From Lactobacillus corticis (GTDB lineage Bacteria; Bacillota; Bacilli; Lactobacillales; Lactobacillaceae): a DNA stretch of 37,808 bases. The stretch covers positions 1-37,808 of the forward strand of contig NZ_BMAY01000016.1 of NCBI RefSeq assembly GCF_018327645.1, written 5' to 3'. The notes below the pieces were generated by a model. The model made no database searches, was not told the DNA's origin, and worked only from the letters and a program-made list of their open reading frames with translations. A program made the position numbers and the translations under genes. Shown in pieces: positions 16,405 to 25,407 of this stretch (positions are counted from its first letter, which is position 1; each line of letters starts with the position of its first letter).

Positions 16405-17202
16405 ATGAGTGAACATTTAACCAATCAACTAATCGGCATTACGAGTGGCCGCAACTTTCGCGAACTCGGTGGCTATGCTACGAACTCTGGTAAAAAAATC
16501 AAATATCACCGTTTGCTTAGAACCGGCAATTGGGGCAGCTTAAGTACTGACGACCAAACATTTTTAGCAAACTATGGGGTTTCCAAGGTGATTGACTTCC
16601 GGAGCGAAGACGAGGTTACTAAACAGCCAGACCGCATCCCGGATGGCGTTCAATATATTTATGATCCCGTTTTTAGCGAAGACTTAACCAACTCATCCCG
16701 CAGCCTGAACGATTTGGCAACACAAGCAGCTAAAGACAGCGAATTTGGCTTCAACCACATGCTGTTTGCCTATGAAGATATGATCAACAGCGATTCTGCT
16801 CAAAATGCTTATCGCACTTTCTTCACCCAGCTTTTGGCAAACGAAACCGGCGCAAGTGCCTTTCACTGCACTGCCGGCAAAGACCGGACGGGTTTTGCTG
16901 CCCTGCTGATCATGACTGCACTGGGAGTGCCGCTAAAAGCCATTAAAAAAGATTACTTATTAACCAATATCACGACTAAGGACTTCATCAATAATTTGGT
17001 AGAACGTGCGCGCTTGAACGGCGAAAATGCTAATGTTCAACAATCCATTCGCGATATCCAAAGCGTCCGCAGCGAATACTTTGACCATGCCTTGAAGATG
17101 CTCAATGACGAATACGGCAGCGTCAATAACTACCTGCGAGACGTTATGAAGCTATCTGCCAGCGATATTTTTGAATTGCGCCACTTATACTTGGAAGACT
17201 AA
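16405..17202 (+). CDS. Tyrosine-protein-phosphatase-like protein (Y_phosphatase3/LipA type)
   Basis: A 265-residue protein beginning MSEHLTNQ. It has the family opening GRNFRELGGY and the P-loop HCTAGKDRTG with Cys155 and Arg161 (CX5R), as in bacterial tyrosine and lipid phosphatases related to Listeria LipA and mycobacterial PtpB. No signal peptide is visible, so it probably acts in the cytoplasm. The internal ATG with GAAAGGCG upstream is preferred over the first in-frame ATG at 16372, which overlaps the promoter. Its 3' end overlaps the convergent EIIA gene by 4 bases. Confidence 0.88.
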   Translation: MSEHLTNQLIGITSGRNFRELGGYATNSGKKIKYHRLLRTGNWGSLSTDDQTFLANYGVSKVIDFRSEDEVTKQPDRIPDGVQYIYDPVFSEDLTNSSRSLNDLATQAAKDSEFGFNHMLFAYEDMINSDSAQNAYRTFFTQLLANETGASAFHCTAGKDRTGFAALLIMTALGVPLKAIKKDYLLTNITTKDFINNLVERARLNGENANVQQSIRDIQSVRSEYFDHALKMLNDEYGSVNNYLRDVMKLSASDIFELRHLYLED

Positions 17203-17672
17203 AAATTCTGCTGCAAAAATTCGTAAATGCTTGATGTTTCGTGCAAATTAAACAAAATTTGCAGCTTTTTCTCTGGAGTCCTAGCTAAAAAGTTCATCAC
17301 TTCGGCCAATAATTTTGCCTGACCATCAGGTTTAGTATCCAAGAGCATGAATAAAAAGCGCACTTCTAGTGCTTCTTCAGGCTTAGTCATATTATGGAAA
17401 ACAACCGGATTTTCCAAGGCAACCGGAACAATCAGCTGGGTATTTACGAATTGCCCTTCAGTATGTGGAATCGCAATATTTGGCAAATCACTGCCCAAAC
17501 TTTTAGTATCAAGACCTGTAGGGAATTTCTGCTCGCGTTCAACTACGTGAGTTAAGAAATTCCCTTTTACATACCCTAACTTCAAGAGCTTGGTATAAAT
17601 TTCAGCTAATAGCTCATCCTGTTCAGTTTGCCGGCTAGTAAAAACGGCATCCGGTGAGAATTCAGTTGTCAT
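17199..17672 (-). CDS. PTS EIIA domain protein (fructose/galactitol type), orphan
   Basis: A 157-residue single-domain PTS EIIA of the fructose/mannitol/galactitol superfamily. The phosphorylation site is His70 in NIAIPHTEG. A GAAAGGGTGG site precedes the ATG. No EIIB, EIIC or catabolic gene is nearby, so it may serve a transporter encoded elsewhere, or act as a regulatory EIIA. It ends tail-to-tail with the phosphatase gene, with overlapping stop codons and no terminator between them. Confidence 0.88.
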   Translation of the reverse strand: MTTEFSPDAVFTSRQTEQDELLAEIYTKLLKLGYVKGNFLTHVVEREQKFPTGLDTKSLGSDLPNIAIPHTEGQFVNTQLIVPVALENPVVFHNMTKPEEALEVRFLFMLLDTKPDGQAKLLAEVMNFLARTPEKKLQILFNLHETSSIYEFLQQNF

Positions 17673-17734
17673 GCTCTGCCACCCTTTCTGTCTGAGCGAT
17701 TTTATACTAAGACAATAAGGTATCTAAAGTCATT

Positions 17735-17763
17735 TTGCAAGCTTGGGCATCCCGTGATAAAGT
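17735..17763 (+). promoter_or_regulatory. Candidate promoter of ndt
   Basis: TTGCAA and TAAAGT separated by 17 bases, about 36 bases before the ndt start. Confidence 0.45.
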
Positions 17764-17799
17764 TAATGCGATATTGTTTTTATTTTTTGTGAGGTAATT

Positions 17800-18273
17800 A
17801 TGAAGACCAAAACCTTATACTTCGGGGCTGGCTGGTTCAACGATAAGCAAAACAAAGCTTATGACCAAGCAATGGAGGCCCTCAAAGCAAATCCAACGAT
17901 CGATCTCGAAAACAGCTACATTCCTTTGAACAACCAATACAAAGGAATCCGGGTTGATGAACACCCTGAATACCTGCATGACAAAGAATGGTCAACGGCA
18001 ACTTACAAGAGTGACTTGGTGGGCATCCGCAGCACCGACTTCATGCTGGGCGTTTACCTGCCAGATGAAGAAGATGTCGGCTTAGGCATGGAACTAGGCT
18101 ACGCTGAAGGCCAAGGCAAGTACATCATGCTGGTTATTCCGGATGAAGACTACGGCAAGCCAATCAACTTAATGAGCTGGGGCGTTGCTGACAACATCAT
18201 CAAGATGAGCGAATTGAAGGACTACAACTTCAATCAGCCACGCTTCAACTTTTACGACGGCGCAGTTTATTAA
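17800..18273 (+). CDS. ndt: Nucleoside 2-deoxyribosyltransferase, type II
   Basis: A 157-residue enzyme that swaps the 2-deoxyribose between purine and pyrimidine bases for salvage. Length and sequence closely match the L. leichmannii type II enzyme as I remember it. Expected active-site residues are in place: Tyr7, Asp72, Asp92, catalytic Glu98 (in GLGMELGY), Asn123 and Met125. It is monocistronic, with GTGAGG before the ATG and a strong bidirectional terminator. It is the best single marker that this is a Lactobacillus. Confidence 0.97.
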   Translation: MKTKTLYFGAGWFNDKQNKAYDQAMEALKANPTIDLENSYIPLNNQYKGIRVDEHPEYLHDKEWSTATYKSDLVGIRSTDFMLGVYLPDEEDVGLGMELGYAEGQGKYIMLVIPDEDYGKPINLMSWGVADNIIKMSELKDYNFNQPRFNFYDGAVY

Positions 18274-18275
18274 AA

Positions 18276-18313
18276 CAAAACGGTGAATCCAAATGAGGTT
18301 CACCGTTTTTTTC
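18276..18313. terminator. Bidirectional terminator between ndt and nagA
   Basis: AAAACGGTGAA and TTCACCGTTTT form a stem with A-runs and T-runs on opposite sides, lying between two convergent genes. Confidence 0.88.
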
Positions 18314-18322
18314 TTCAACTCT

Positions 18323-19477
18323 CTAAGCTTGGTATCGCGAAACCCCATTCAAGTAAGTTTCACTCAAACTCATATCCTTATTCAAAATTAAAAAGTCAGC
18401 TGGTTTGTTTGGTTTGATCGATCCGCACTTATCTAGCACATTCACACTCTTAGCTGGTACGTAAGAAGCCATCATCACCGCATCTTCAGGAGTAGCAATA
18501 TCCCAATCCACCAGATTTTTCACCGCATCTTTTAGCAGCAGCACGGAGCCAGCCAGGTTGTCGCCGTCTTTCAAACGAGCCATGCCATCTTTAACATAAA
18601 CTGGTAACTCTCCTAAAACATAATCACCATCTGGCATTAAACCTGCTTCCATACAATCAGTAATCAAGCAGATGTGTTCTGCCCCCTTAGCAGCAATTAG
18701 GGCCCGAATGGCTGATTCTTCAACGTGGTGGCCATCAGCAATTAATTCATCAGTCACCAGCCGCATTGAGTAAGCAGCATTGGCAATTGTAGCACCGTGG
18801 TGAGATAATTCTGGCATGCCGTTATAAGTATGGGTAAACATCGTAGCACCAGCTTCAATACCGGCAGCTGCTTGCTCGAAGGTCGCACTTGAGTGACCCA
18901 AAGAAACAACTACGCCTTCACTAGCAGCCTCTTTGATAAATTCTGCTGAGCCTTTGCGTTCAGGTGCCATGGAAATCTTGCACAGCATATTATCACTAGC
19001 TTTACGCCATTTGTTAAAAAGCTTAATGTCGGGATCTAGCATGTATTTAGGATTTTCTGCACCGGCATGTTCTTCAGTAAAGAATGGGCCTTCAAAGTGA
19101 ATTCCTTGAATCTTTGCCCCAGTTTCTTCGCCTTTATGCTCCGCAAACATCTTGCAGACCTTAGTTAATTGCTCATCACTGGCAGTGATCGTAGTTGGCA
19201 GCCATGACGTGACCCCTGCTTTTAAAAGGCCTTCTGATACTTTGTTGATGCCAGCCCAATCACTTTTCATCACATCCTCTTCCAGCATCCCGTGAATGTG
19301 GGTATCAACCAGTCCTGGTGCAACATAGCTACCACTGTAATCAACAATTTTTCCTTCAGGCTTATGGCCCTCAGGGTAGTACAAGCCAAACTTGCCGTCA
19401 TCTGTTACTTCTAACCAGCCACCCCGTTCGGTCCGGTTTTCCAAGAAAAATTTATCTGCATGTACGTAATACGTCAT
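18323..19477 (-). CDS. nagA: N-acetylglucosamine-6-phosphate deacetylase
   Basis: A 384-residue amidohydrolase that deacetylates GlcNAc-6-P to GlcN-6-P in amino-sugar catabolism and wall recycling. Metal and catalytic positions are visible: the HxH of DTHIHG (His60, His62), HFEGPF (Glu129), SLGHSSA (His195), FTHTYNGM (His216) and the catalytic Asp274 in LITDCMEAG. THTYNGM and TDCMEAG are small variants of the commoner THLFNAM and TDAM. nagB is not in the window. It is divergent from the GH31-like gene across 125 bases, which suggests a shared role in amino-sugar or glycan use. Confidence 0.93.
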   Translation of the reverse strand: MTYYVHADKFFLENRTERGGWLEVTDDGKFGLYYPEGHKPEGKIVDYSGSYVAPGLVDTHIHGMLEEDVMKSDWAGINKVSEGLLKAGVTSWLPTTITASDEQLTKVCKMFAEHKGEETGAKIQGIHFEGPFFTEEHAGAENPKYMLDPDIKLFNKWRKASDNMLCKISMAPERKGSAEFIKEAASEGVVVSLGHSSATFEQAAAGIEAGATMFTHTYNGMPELSHHGATIANAAYSMRLVTDELIADGHHVEESAIRALIAAKGAEHICLITDCMEAGLMPDGDYVLGELPVYVKDGMARLKDGDNLAGSVLLLKDAVKNLVDWDIATPEDAVMMASYVPAKSVNVLDKCGSIKPNKPADFLILNKDMSLSETYLNGVSRYQA

Positions 19478-19562
19478 GGTCCCTATTCTCGCTTTCTAAT
19501 TGCTAAATTCTAAAAATAGTGCAACAGTTATATCTATCTATTATCTTAATTTAGATTTTCGT

Positions 19563-19568
19563 TATAAT
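19563..19568 (+). promoter_or_regulatory. -10 element of the GH31-like gene
   Basis: A consensus TATAAT 34 bases before the ATG. No good -35 is visible. Confidence 0.5.
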
Positions 19569-19602
19569 AAAGGTAGTTACGTTTATTTAGGAAGAAAGAA
19601 TT

Positions 19603-22600
19603 ATGACACAAGAGATGCAAAAGGGAAAACACCAGCTCGGAGCGCTCACCGGCGCCAATAAGCGCGACCATTTTTATGAGCTCCACTACCAAACCGGTGA
19701 GATCGCCCGCCTCTACATTTTAGCTGATGGCATTTTCCGCTACTATTTAGATCCAACAAAACATTTTGACGACAATCACGCAGCGTTTATTGACTTTAGC
19801 GAATTCGACCATTCAGCCTTTGAAGAATCACAGGCTCGCGCTACCAGCGATTCCTTGATTATTAAGGCCGGCAACTACCAATTAATCTTCCAGCAGCGTC
19901 CCAGCATCATGTCCGTATTCGACGACAATTTGCATCGGACACGGTTTGTACAGGGGCAGCCACTCTTATTGGGAGACAGCCAAACTACTGAAGTGCTTAA
20001 ACAAAATAAAAATGAGTTTTATTTTGGTGGCGGTTTGCAAAATGGCAGCTTCAGCCACAAGGGCAAGCGTCTGAATATCAAACGCGATCATATCACCGGA
20101 AACGGCGGCGTAATTACGCAAGTACCGTTCTTCTGGTCAAACGCCGGCTTTGGTGAATTGCGCAACACTCTGCGACCGGGGGTTTACGACTTTGGGGCTG
20201 ACGAAGGAAGAAGCATTTCCTTAACTCACGATACGGCTCTTTTTGACAATATTTACATTTTAGCTGATTCGCCAAGTGAATTAATTCAGAAATACTACGA
20301 CTTGACCGGCAAGCCGATCATGCTGCCAAAGTATGCCTTAGAATTGGGCCACGTTGGCAACTTTTTGACCACTTATTGGAAACCGGCAGCTGCCAAAGAA
20401 CGCAATGCTGATTCATTTGAAGACGGCAGCTATTATGTGCGGACCACGAACCCTGATGAAGCAGCCGGTCGCGCTTCGCTTAATGGCGAAGAGACCTTCC
20501 AATTCTCTGCTCGGGCGATGATTGACCGCTATGCTGCAAATCACTTCCATCTTGGATGGATGGTGCCAAACTATGGGCAAGAAGCTGATGAAACAGCTTT
20601 GGCTACTTTTAATGACTACGCTAACAATCAAAATGTCGCAAGCGGTACCTGGATGGGCCAAGCTGCTGGCAAACCCGTTGCCGGAACAAGCTTTGTCCAA
20701 ACCAACACGCCGTTTTCACGGGCAATTTTAAAAGACCGCGCAGAACTTAAAAAGTTGCTTGATCGAAAGCGACCGCTGATTTTGGCCGATACCGGCGTTG
20801 CCGGCAGTCAGCATCAAACCGTTTTAGCCTACGGCAGTCCAAGTGGCGATTGGGACAATATTCCAACCCAAGTTGCCGGCTTTTTAGGCGCTGGCTTATC
20901 CGGCCAACCGCTTGTTGGTGCCAGCGTTGACGGTACGGCCGGTGGCGGCAATGCCCAAATGGCCATCCGTGATTTGGAGTGGAAAGCCTTCACGCCAATC
21001 TTGTTCTACATCAGCGACCAAGGCAGCTACAGTAAGACGCCATTTGCTTACAATGCCAAGATGACGCGGATCAACCGGGCTTACCTGGCTTTGCGCAACC
21101 GTTTGAAGAACTATTTGTACTCACTCATGTACGAGGCACAAACCGGCAAGCCGATTATGCGTCCGCTGTTTTTAGAATTTCCGCATGAACAAGTCAACTA
21201 CCTGCCGCAGGTGGGACACGAATTTATGCTGGGTGAAAACCTGCTGATCGCACCAATCTACAATGGGCGCGAGGATGCCAACAGCAATTCACGCAAAGAC
21301 AATTTGTACTTGCCGGACCACCGCACTCTTTGGATTGATCTCTTTACCGGAGAAAAATTTGTCGGCGGCCGAGTTTATAACAACTTGAGTTATCCGCTCT
21401 GGCATTTGCCGGTCTTCGTCCGCGGCGGTGCAATTTTTGATCAAGGCGACCGCAACTATGTCTTCTATCCTCAAGGCAAGAGCAGCATTGTTTCATATGA
21501 AGATGGCGGCAAAACCGACTACATGCACAATCATGCCGTTACCCGCATCACTAGCGAATTAGCTGACAGCACCTTGAAGATCCAAATTGATCCAAAGATG
21601 GGCAACTACTCAGGCATGAAGACGGAAGGACCAACCCGCCTCAGCATTATGACTGACGGTTATCCGGACAGCGTGCAGCTGAAGATCAATGATCAAACTA
21701 TTGATTTGCAAGAATACGGCACAATTGATGCCTTCAACCACGCTAAGGAAGGCTTCTTCTACAACACCAACTTCAGCTGGTTGACAGAATTTGATCAATA
21801 CCAGCCTGAAAAGCAAAAAGCTCTGCAAATCAAACTTGCCTCACGTGACTTGACTGACACCAAGATCGAATTGGTGATCCGGAACTTCAACTATGGTTCC
21901 AGCACCCTGGTTCACGCGATTACTGACTCAGCTCTGCGGTCACCAAAACAGCCGACCATTGAGCCTGAAAAGACTTCGGCTCACTCATTAACTGTCAGCT
22001 GGCCACAAGTAACTGACGAGGTGCAAATTGAAATCAACGGTCTGCTTTACGACCGAATTAAGGGCAAAACCTTTACCTTCCATGAATTGATGCCGCATAC
22101 CCGCTACCTAATGCGTCTGCGTTACGTAGCCGGCAATAAGGTATCTGAATGGTCCGATCCATTCGGAGCAATTACCAAACGGCCGCAATTAGACTATGCC
22201 GTTAAAGATATTCGTGTTGACAGCAGCTTGCCAAGCAAAGATGAATTTCCACTGGCTTACTTAACTGATTTAAAGACCGCAAGCGAATGGCAAACGGCCA
22301 AATCAGTAAGCGATGAAGAGCCACTGGTATTAACCTTCACCTTTGCCGAAGCAGAAAAACTCAGCCGGATGGTATACGTACCGCGGTTGATCGACAAGCT
22401 GGGCGATCCGTTAGAGGTGGCAATCGAAACTTCAGTTGACGGCGAAAACTTTACTCCATATGGTGAACGGATTGCTTGGAAGGCAGATAATAAGAATAAG
22501 GTTATCGGCTTGCGCAATCTGACAGCCAAAGCAATCAGATTGAAAGTCTTCAAATCAGAAGGCGACTGCGTAAGTGCACGAGAAATCATGTTCTTTAGAG

Positions 22601-22608
22601 CTAAATAA
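19603..22608 (+). CDS. Large GH31-like protein with FN3 and F5/8C-type domains, altered catalytic site
   Basis: A 1001-residue protein without a signal peptide. The N-terminal beta-sandwich (about 1-235) and the barrel (about 240-560) show GH31 hallmarks: EFYFGGGLQNG near 138, LGWMVPNYG near 317, GLSGQPLVGASVDG near 431, RDLEWKAFTP near 456 and RPLFLEFP. A GH31 beta-sandwich follows, then an FN3 domain (about 785-870) and an F5/8C (CBM32-like) domain to the end. The layout recalls GH31 alpha-N-acetylgalactosaminidases. However, the strand that should carry the nucleophile Asp reads FVQTNTPF, with Asn368, and the acid/base region (GSPSGDWDN, 411-419) is also unusual. It may be inactive, a binding protein, or an enzyme with relocated residues. 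Starts after AGGAAG. Confidence 0.78.
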   Translation: MTQEMQKGKHQLGALTGANKRDHFYELHYQTGEIARLYILADGIFRYYLDPTKHFDDNHAAFIDFSEFDHSAFEESQARATSDSLIIKAGNYQLIFQQRPSIMSVFDDNLHRTRFVQGQPLLLGDSQTTEVLKQNKNEFYFGGGLQNGSFSHKGKRLNIKRDHITGNGGVITQVPFFWSNAGFGELRNTLRPGVYDFGADEGRSISLTHDTALFDNIYILADSPSELIQKYYDLTGKPIMLPKYALELGHVGNFLTTYWKPAAAKERNADSFEDGSYYVRTTNPDEAAGRASLNGEETFQFSARAMIDRYAANHFHLGWMVPNYGQEADETALATFNDYANNQNVASGTWMGQAAGKPVAGTSFVQTNTPFSRAILKDRAELKKLLDRKRPLILADTGVAGSQHQTVLAYGSPSGDWDNIPTQVAGFLGAGLSGQPLVGASVDGTAGGGNAQMAIRDLEWKAFTPILFYISDQGSYSKTPFAYNAKMTRINRAYLALRNRLKNYLYSLMYEAQTGKPIMRPLFLEFPHEQVNYLPQVGHEFMLGENLLIAPIYNGREDANSNSRKDNLYLPDHRTLWIDLFTGEKFVGGRVYNNLSYPLWHLPVFVRGGAIFDQGDRNYVFYPQGKSSIVSYEDGGKTDYMHNHAVTRITSELADSTLKIQIDPKMGNYSGMKTEGPTRLSIMTDGYPDSVQLKINDQTIDLQEYGTIDAFNHAKEGFFYNTNFSWLTEFDQYQPEKQKALQIKLASRDLTDTKIELVIRNFNYGSSTLVHAITDSALRSPKQPTIEPEKTSAHSLTVSWPQVTDEVQIEINGLLYDRIKGKTFTFHELMPHTRYLMRLRYVAGNKVSEWSDPFGAITKRPQLDYAVKDIRVDSSLPSKDEFPLAYLTDLKTASEWQTAKSVSDEEPLVLTFTFAEAEKLSRMVYVPRLIDKLGDPLEVAIETSVDGENFTPYGERIAWKADNKNKVIGLRNLTAKAIRLKVFKSEGDCVSAREIMFFRAK

Positions 22609-22611
22609 ACT

Positions 22612-22644
22612 AAAAACGACGAGCCTTAAAGCTCGTCGTTTTTT
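22612..22644. terminator. Bidirectional terminator between GH31-like gene and hydrolase
   Basis: A perfect stem AAAAACGACGAGC / GCTCGTCGTTTTT with loop CTTAAA, between convergent genes. Confidence 0.92.
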
Positions 22645-22647
22645 GAC

Positions 22648-23469
22648 TTATTTTTGCCATTGGCCATCCAGCCATTCCAAACTGAGTTTAAACCAATTGG
22701 CGGCATGCGGGTTATCCTGCCATTCCCGCTCCTTAGTCACCATTTCTGGTCGCGCCAAGGAGAAGCCATGCAGTCCCTGATGGAAAAGATGTGCTTCACA
22801 TGAAACATTGTGTTCATTTAAAGCATTCATGTATTCTAGGGAATTGCCAATCAGAACCACCGGATCATCCCAGGCTTGCACAATAAAGGTCGCAGGCGTC
22901 TTTTCCGTAACTCCTTTAGCAGTATCCAGCAGTTCGGGCTCTTCCGGATACTTGCCTTTCTGATCTTCAGGAACATCAAAGCCAATCTTTTCAATATTGA
23001 TTAACGGATAACCTAAAATTGTTAAATTTGGCCGCACTGCGTCGGCATCATAACCAAACCGTTGACTAAATTTTTCTGAATCAGCCAAAACATTGGCGGC
23101 ACTGGCCACATGTCCGCCCGCAGAAAAGCCGACCGTGACGACTTTCTGGGGATCAATGTGATATTCGGCTGCGTGAGTGCGGAAGTATTTAACCGTCGTT
23201 AATACGTCAAGCGCAGCATCTGGATAAATCTTGCCAGGATCTTGGACTAAGTTATATTCCATCACGGCTGCGTTATAGCCGTGGCTCATGTAGGCCAAAG
23301 CCACCGGTTCGCCTTCTCGTTGAGCCAAGTGGTTGAAACTGCCGCCGGGAATGACGATAACTAACGGGTGTGCGGGTTGTACCAGAAATTTATTCTGTTC
23401 TTGCGTATAAGTATGCAGGGTAAATTCTCGGCCATTAAAATTAGTGAGTGTCAGTGTGTTTGTCTTCAT
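22648..23469 (-). CDS. Alpha/beta hydrolase, esterase (BD-FAE/acetyl-xylan-esterase-like)
   Basis: A 273-residue cytoplasmic hydrolase. The oxyanion region is IPGGSFNHLA (near 40), the nucleophile elbow GFSAGG gives Ser116, the acid is Asp201 or Asp202 in QAWDDPV, and the base is His234 in LHGFSLA. The architecture fits carbohydrate-ester or small-ester hydrolases. It overlaps the end of the upstream membrane gene by 29 bases, with GAGGTGAAAC as ribosome-binding site, so the three genes to 25325 form one transcription unit. Substrate unknown. Confidence 0.85.
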   Translation of the reverse strand: MKTNTLTLTNFNGREFTLHTYTQEQNKFLVQPAHPLVIVIPGGSFNHLAQREGEPVALAYMSHGYNAAVMEYNLVQDPGKIYPDAALDVLTTVKYFRTHAAEYHIDPQKVVTVGFSAGGHVASAANVLADSEKFSQRFGYDADAVRPNLTILGYPLINIEKIGFDVPEDQKGKYPEEPELLDTAKGVTEKTPATFIVQAWDDPVVLIGNSLEYMNALNEHNVSCEAHLFHQGLHGFSLARPEMVTKEREWQDNPHAANWFKLSLEWLDGQWQK

Positions 23470-24226
23470 GTTTCACCTCAGACTTCGTTAAACCTTTTGA
23501 AAGTAAGAACGTCGAAAGGGGCACGGTCATTAAGACTCCAATCAAGGAGTACATGATAATCAAGGCCTCGTTGACAAATAATTTTTCATTCAAAACCTGA
23601 CCGATACTATATCCTAAACGGTAATACCACAAAAACAGCGATAAAAAACTACCGAACATCCCAAAAAGCACGGTATTCATCGCTGTTCCCAGGACGTCGT
23701 ATCCGATTGCATCCCCACTGGCACGCAATTGCTTTTCGCTAATGTCAGGCTTTGCCTTCTTTAATTCTAACAGACCTGAGCTCATAGCTACAGCCGCTTC
23801 CGCAATTGCCCCCAAAGTTGAGAAAATTGCGACCGCTACGGCAATCATACCATAGTTCAAACCAGGCATCTGCGACAAGCCTACCAGCACTTCGCCAGCT
23901 TCTGGCCCTAAACCGGCAGCTTGGGCAAAATGCTGCATCATTAAAACGAGGACGCTAGTCAGCAAACAGACAATAAAAGCGGAATAGAAGGAGTTCTTGG
24001 CAACTGTGTAATCGTGCGTCCCCAAGAAAATAATTGTTACTAATTTCAGCGGGATAAAAATCAGGATCACCAATTCCACATTCACGCCCCATGAAATCAA
24101 AAGCGCTACTAAAATCAGCAAAATGCCGTTAATTAACACACTGAAGAAACTGCGAATGCCAGTTTCGCCACCGATTATAGCCATCAAAACTGCCAAGAGG
24201 ATGACTAAGGCCGTTAAACTACTCAT
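23441..24226 (-). CDS. YibE/F-like membrane protein, short partner
   Basis: A 261-residue integral membrane protein with about seven hydrophobic segments and a cytoplasmic C-terminal tail rich in His, Lys and Asp (EVKHEDKHTDTH). The GAIAEAAVAMSSGLLELKK and GDAIGYDVLGTAMNTVLFG regions are of the YibE/F family type. It starts 8 bases inside the end of the upstream YibE/F-like gene, with AGGGGA as ribosome-binding site, so the pair is translationally coupled and probably forms a complex. Function of the family is unknown; transport has been proposed. Confidence 0.8.
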   Translation of the reverse strand: MSSLTALVILLAVLMAIIGGETGIRSFFSVLINGILLILVALLISWGVNVELVILIFIPLKLVTIIFLGTHDYTVAKNSFYSAFIVCLLTSVLVLMMQHFAQAAGLGPEAGEVLVGLSQMPGLNYGMIAVAVAIFSTLGAIAEAAVAMSSGLLELKKAKPDISEKQLRASGDAIGYDVLGTAMNTVLFGMFGSFLSLFLWYYRLGYSIGQVLNEKLFVNEALIIMYSLIGVLMTVPLSTFLLSKGLTKSEVKHEDKHTDTH

Positions 24227-25325
24227 TTAATTTCCCCTGCTCCTTTTCATGCAAAAACCACAAACTGCAGCCAGTAGCAAAGACCACTGTCAAAACAATT
24301 CCAATGGCAGAAATGATACTTTGGGTAGCTCCTAAGGAAAGGGTGAAGCCGAAGGTAGTGCTTAAAGTATTATTATCGCGTAAATACAAAATTGTCTCAG
24401 GCAGTGCTTCAGAAATAAAGATCAAAACCAAGACGTTGATCAGCGGTCCCATAATTTCCTGACCTAAAGTCCGACCGCTTTGGATCATGTCTTTGACAGT
24501 AACATCCTTTTTCGTTTGAACCAATTCATAAAGACTAGTCACAATGTCTGTTGACTCATCCATTACTGCCCCTAAGATTCCTAACAAGGTCTGCGCAAAG
24601 AATAATCCCCGCGGATCTTGGGTGGCATATTCACCGGTTTCAAACCGCATTTCGGTTTCACCAGTTAATTCCATTATCAAATAGCAAAGGCCGAAGCTGA
24701 CGAAAATCCCCAACAAGGTTGAAAGCCAAGTAGCCAGCATCTTTTTATTAATCCCTTGCACAATCGCCAAACTAACGAAGGAGAAAATCACTACTGCAGC
24801 GCTGAATAAGAGAATAATGCCGCTGCCGTTTAATTTTACATCTAGCAGAATTACGCCATAGAAGATGATCCAACTGATCGCCATCGAAGCCATTAATTTG
24901 AATGACTTTACCCCCACTAGCAAAACCATCAAAGCTAGCGTAATGGTCAGCACCAAGGCCAAGACCCAATCACGCTTCGGGTTAACTAAGGCCGCTTGCC
25001 CTTTTTTGATGTTGACAAAGATGCGCTGGCCGGCCCGATATTTTTGCGTAACCAGTTGTGAAGGATAGTAGTTATTAGTGGCAGTATAACGCTCTCCTTT
25101 ATGCTTACCGGACAAAATCAGCAAATGCAAAACTTGTTTTCGCGTTTCATCCTGGTTGCCATACACGTCTTTGTCTTTTTGTACCAAAGTATCCTTGATA
25201 TGTTTATCAGTAATTAGTGCTACCGAATCGGTTTGATAAATTGCGGTCGCAAAATAGACTGCCACTGTACCAACTAACCCGATCAAGAGCACTATCAATG
25301 ACGCATATATTCTTTTTTTCTTCAT
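24219..25325 (-). CDS. YibE/F-like membrane protein, long partner
   Basis: A 368-residue membrane protein. One N-terminal transmembrane segment (about 7-27) is followed by an extracellular beta-rich region (about 30-120) with an SGKHKGERYTATNNY stretch, then about seven more membrane segments. The core motif LGAVMDESTDIVTSLYEL followed by GRTLGQEIMGPLINVLVL is typical of YibE/F proteins. It leads an operon with the short partner and a hydrolase; AAGGGGA precedes the ATG. Confidence 0.85.
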   Translation of the reverse strand: MKKKRIYASLIVLLIGLVGTVAVYFATAIYQTDSVALITDKHIKDTLVQKDKDVYGNQDETRKQVLHLLILSGKHKGERYTATNNYYPSQLVTQKYRAGQRIFVNIKKGQAALVNPKRDWVLALVLTITLALMVLLVGVKSFKLMASMAISWIIFYGVILLDVKLNGSGIILLFSAAVVIFSFVSLAIVQGINKKMLATWLSTLLGIFVSFGLCYLIMELTGETEMRFETGEYATQDPRGLFFAQTLLGILGAVMDESTDIVTSLYELVQTKKDVTVKDMIQSGRTLGQEIMGPLINVLVLIFISEALPETILYLRDNNTLSTTFGFTLSLGATQSIISAIGIVLTVVFATGCSLWFLHEKEQGKLNE

Positions 25326-25364
25326 TGGTGGTCCCCTTATAATTTATTACTCTACCTACTGTAA

Positions 25365-25394
25365 AACAAAAAGACGACTAAAGTTAGCCGTCTT
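25365..25394 (-). terminator. Terminator of the ddl operon
   Basis: AAGACGGC and GTCGTCTT pair around TAACTTTA, followed on the minus strand by TTTTTGTTTT. It lies after the stop codon of the MerR/coiled-coil gene. Confidence 0.85.
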
Positions 25395-25407
25395 AAATAA
25401 TCTTAAA

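Noticed and set aside
22257-22589. 110-codon open frame antisense within the GH31-like gene
   Set aside because: Antisense to the F5/8C-like domain of a long intact gene, with no ribosome-binding site or conserved motif.
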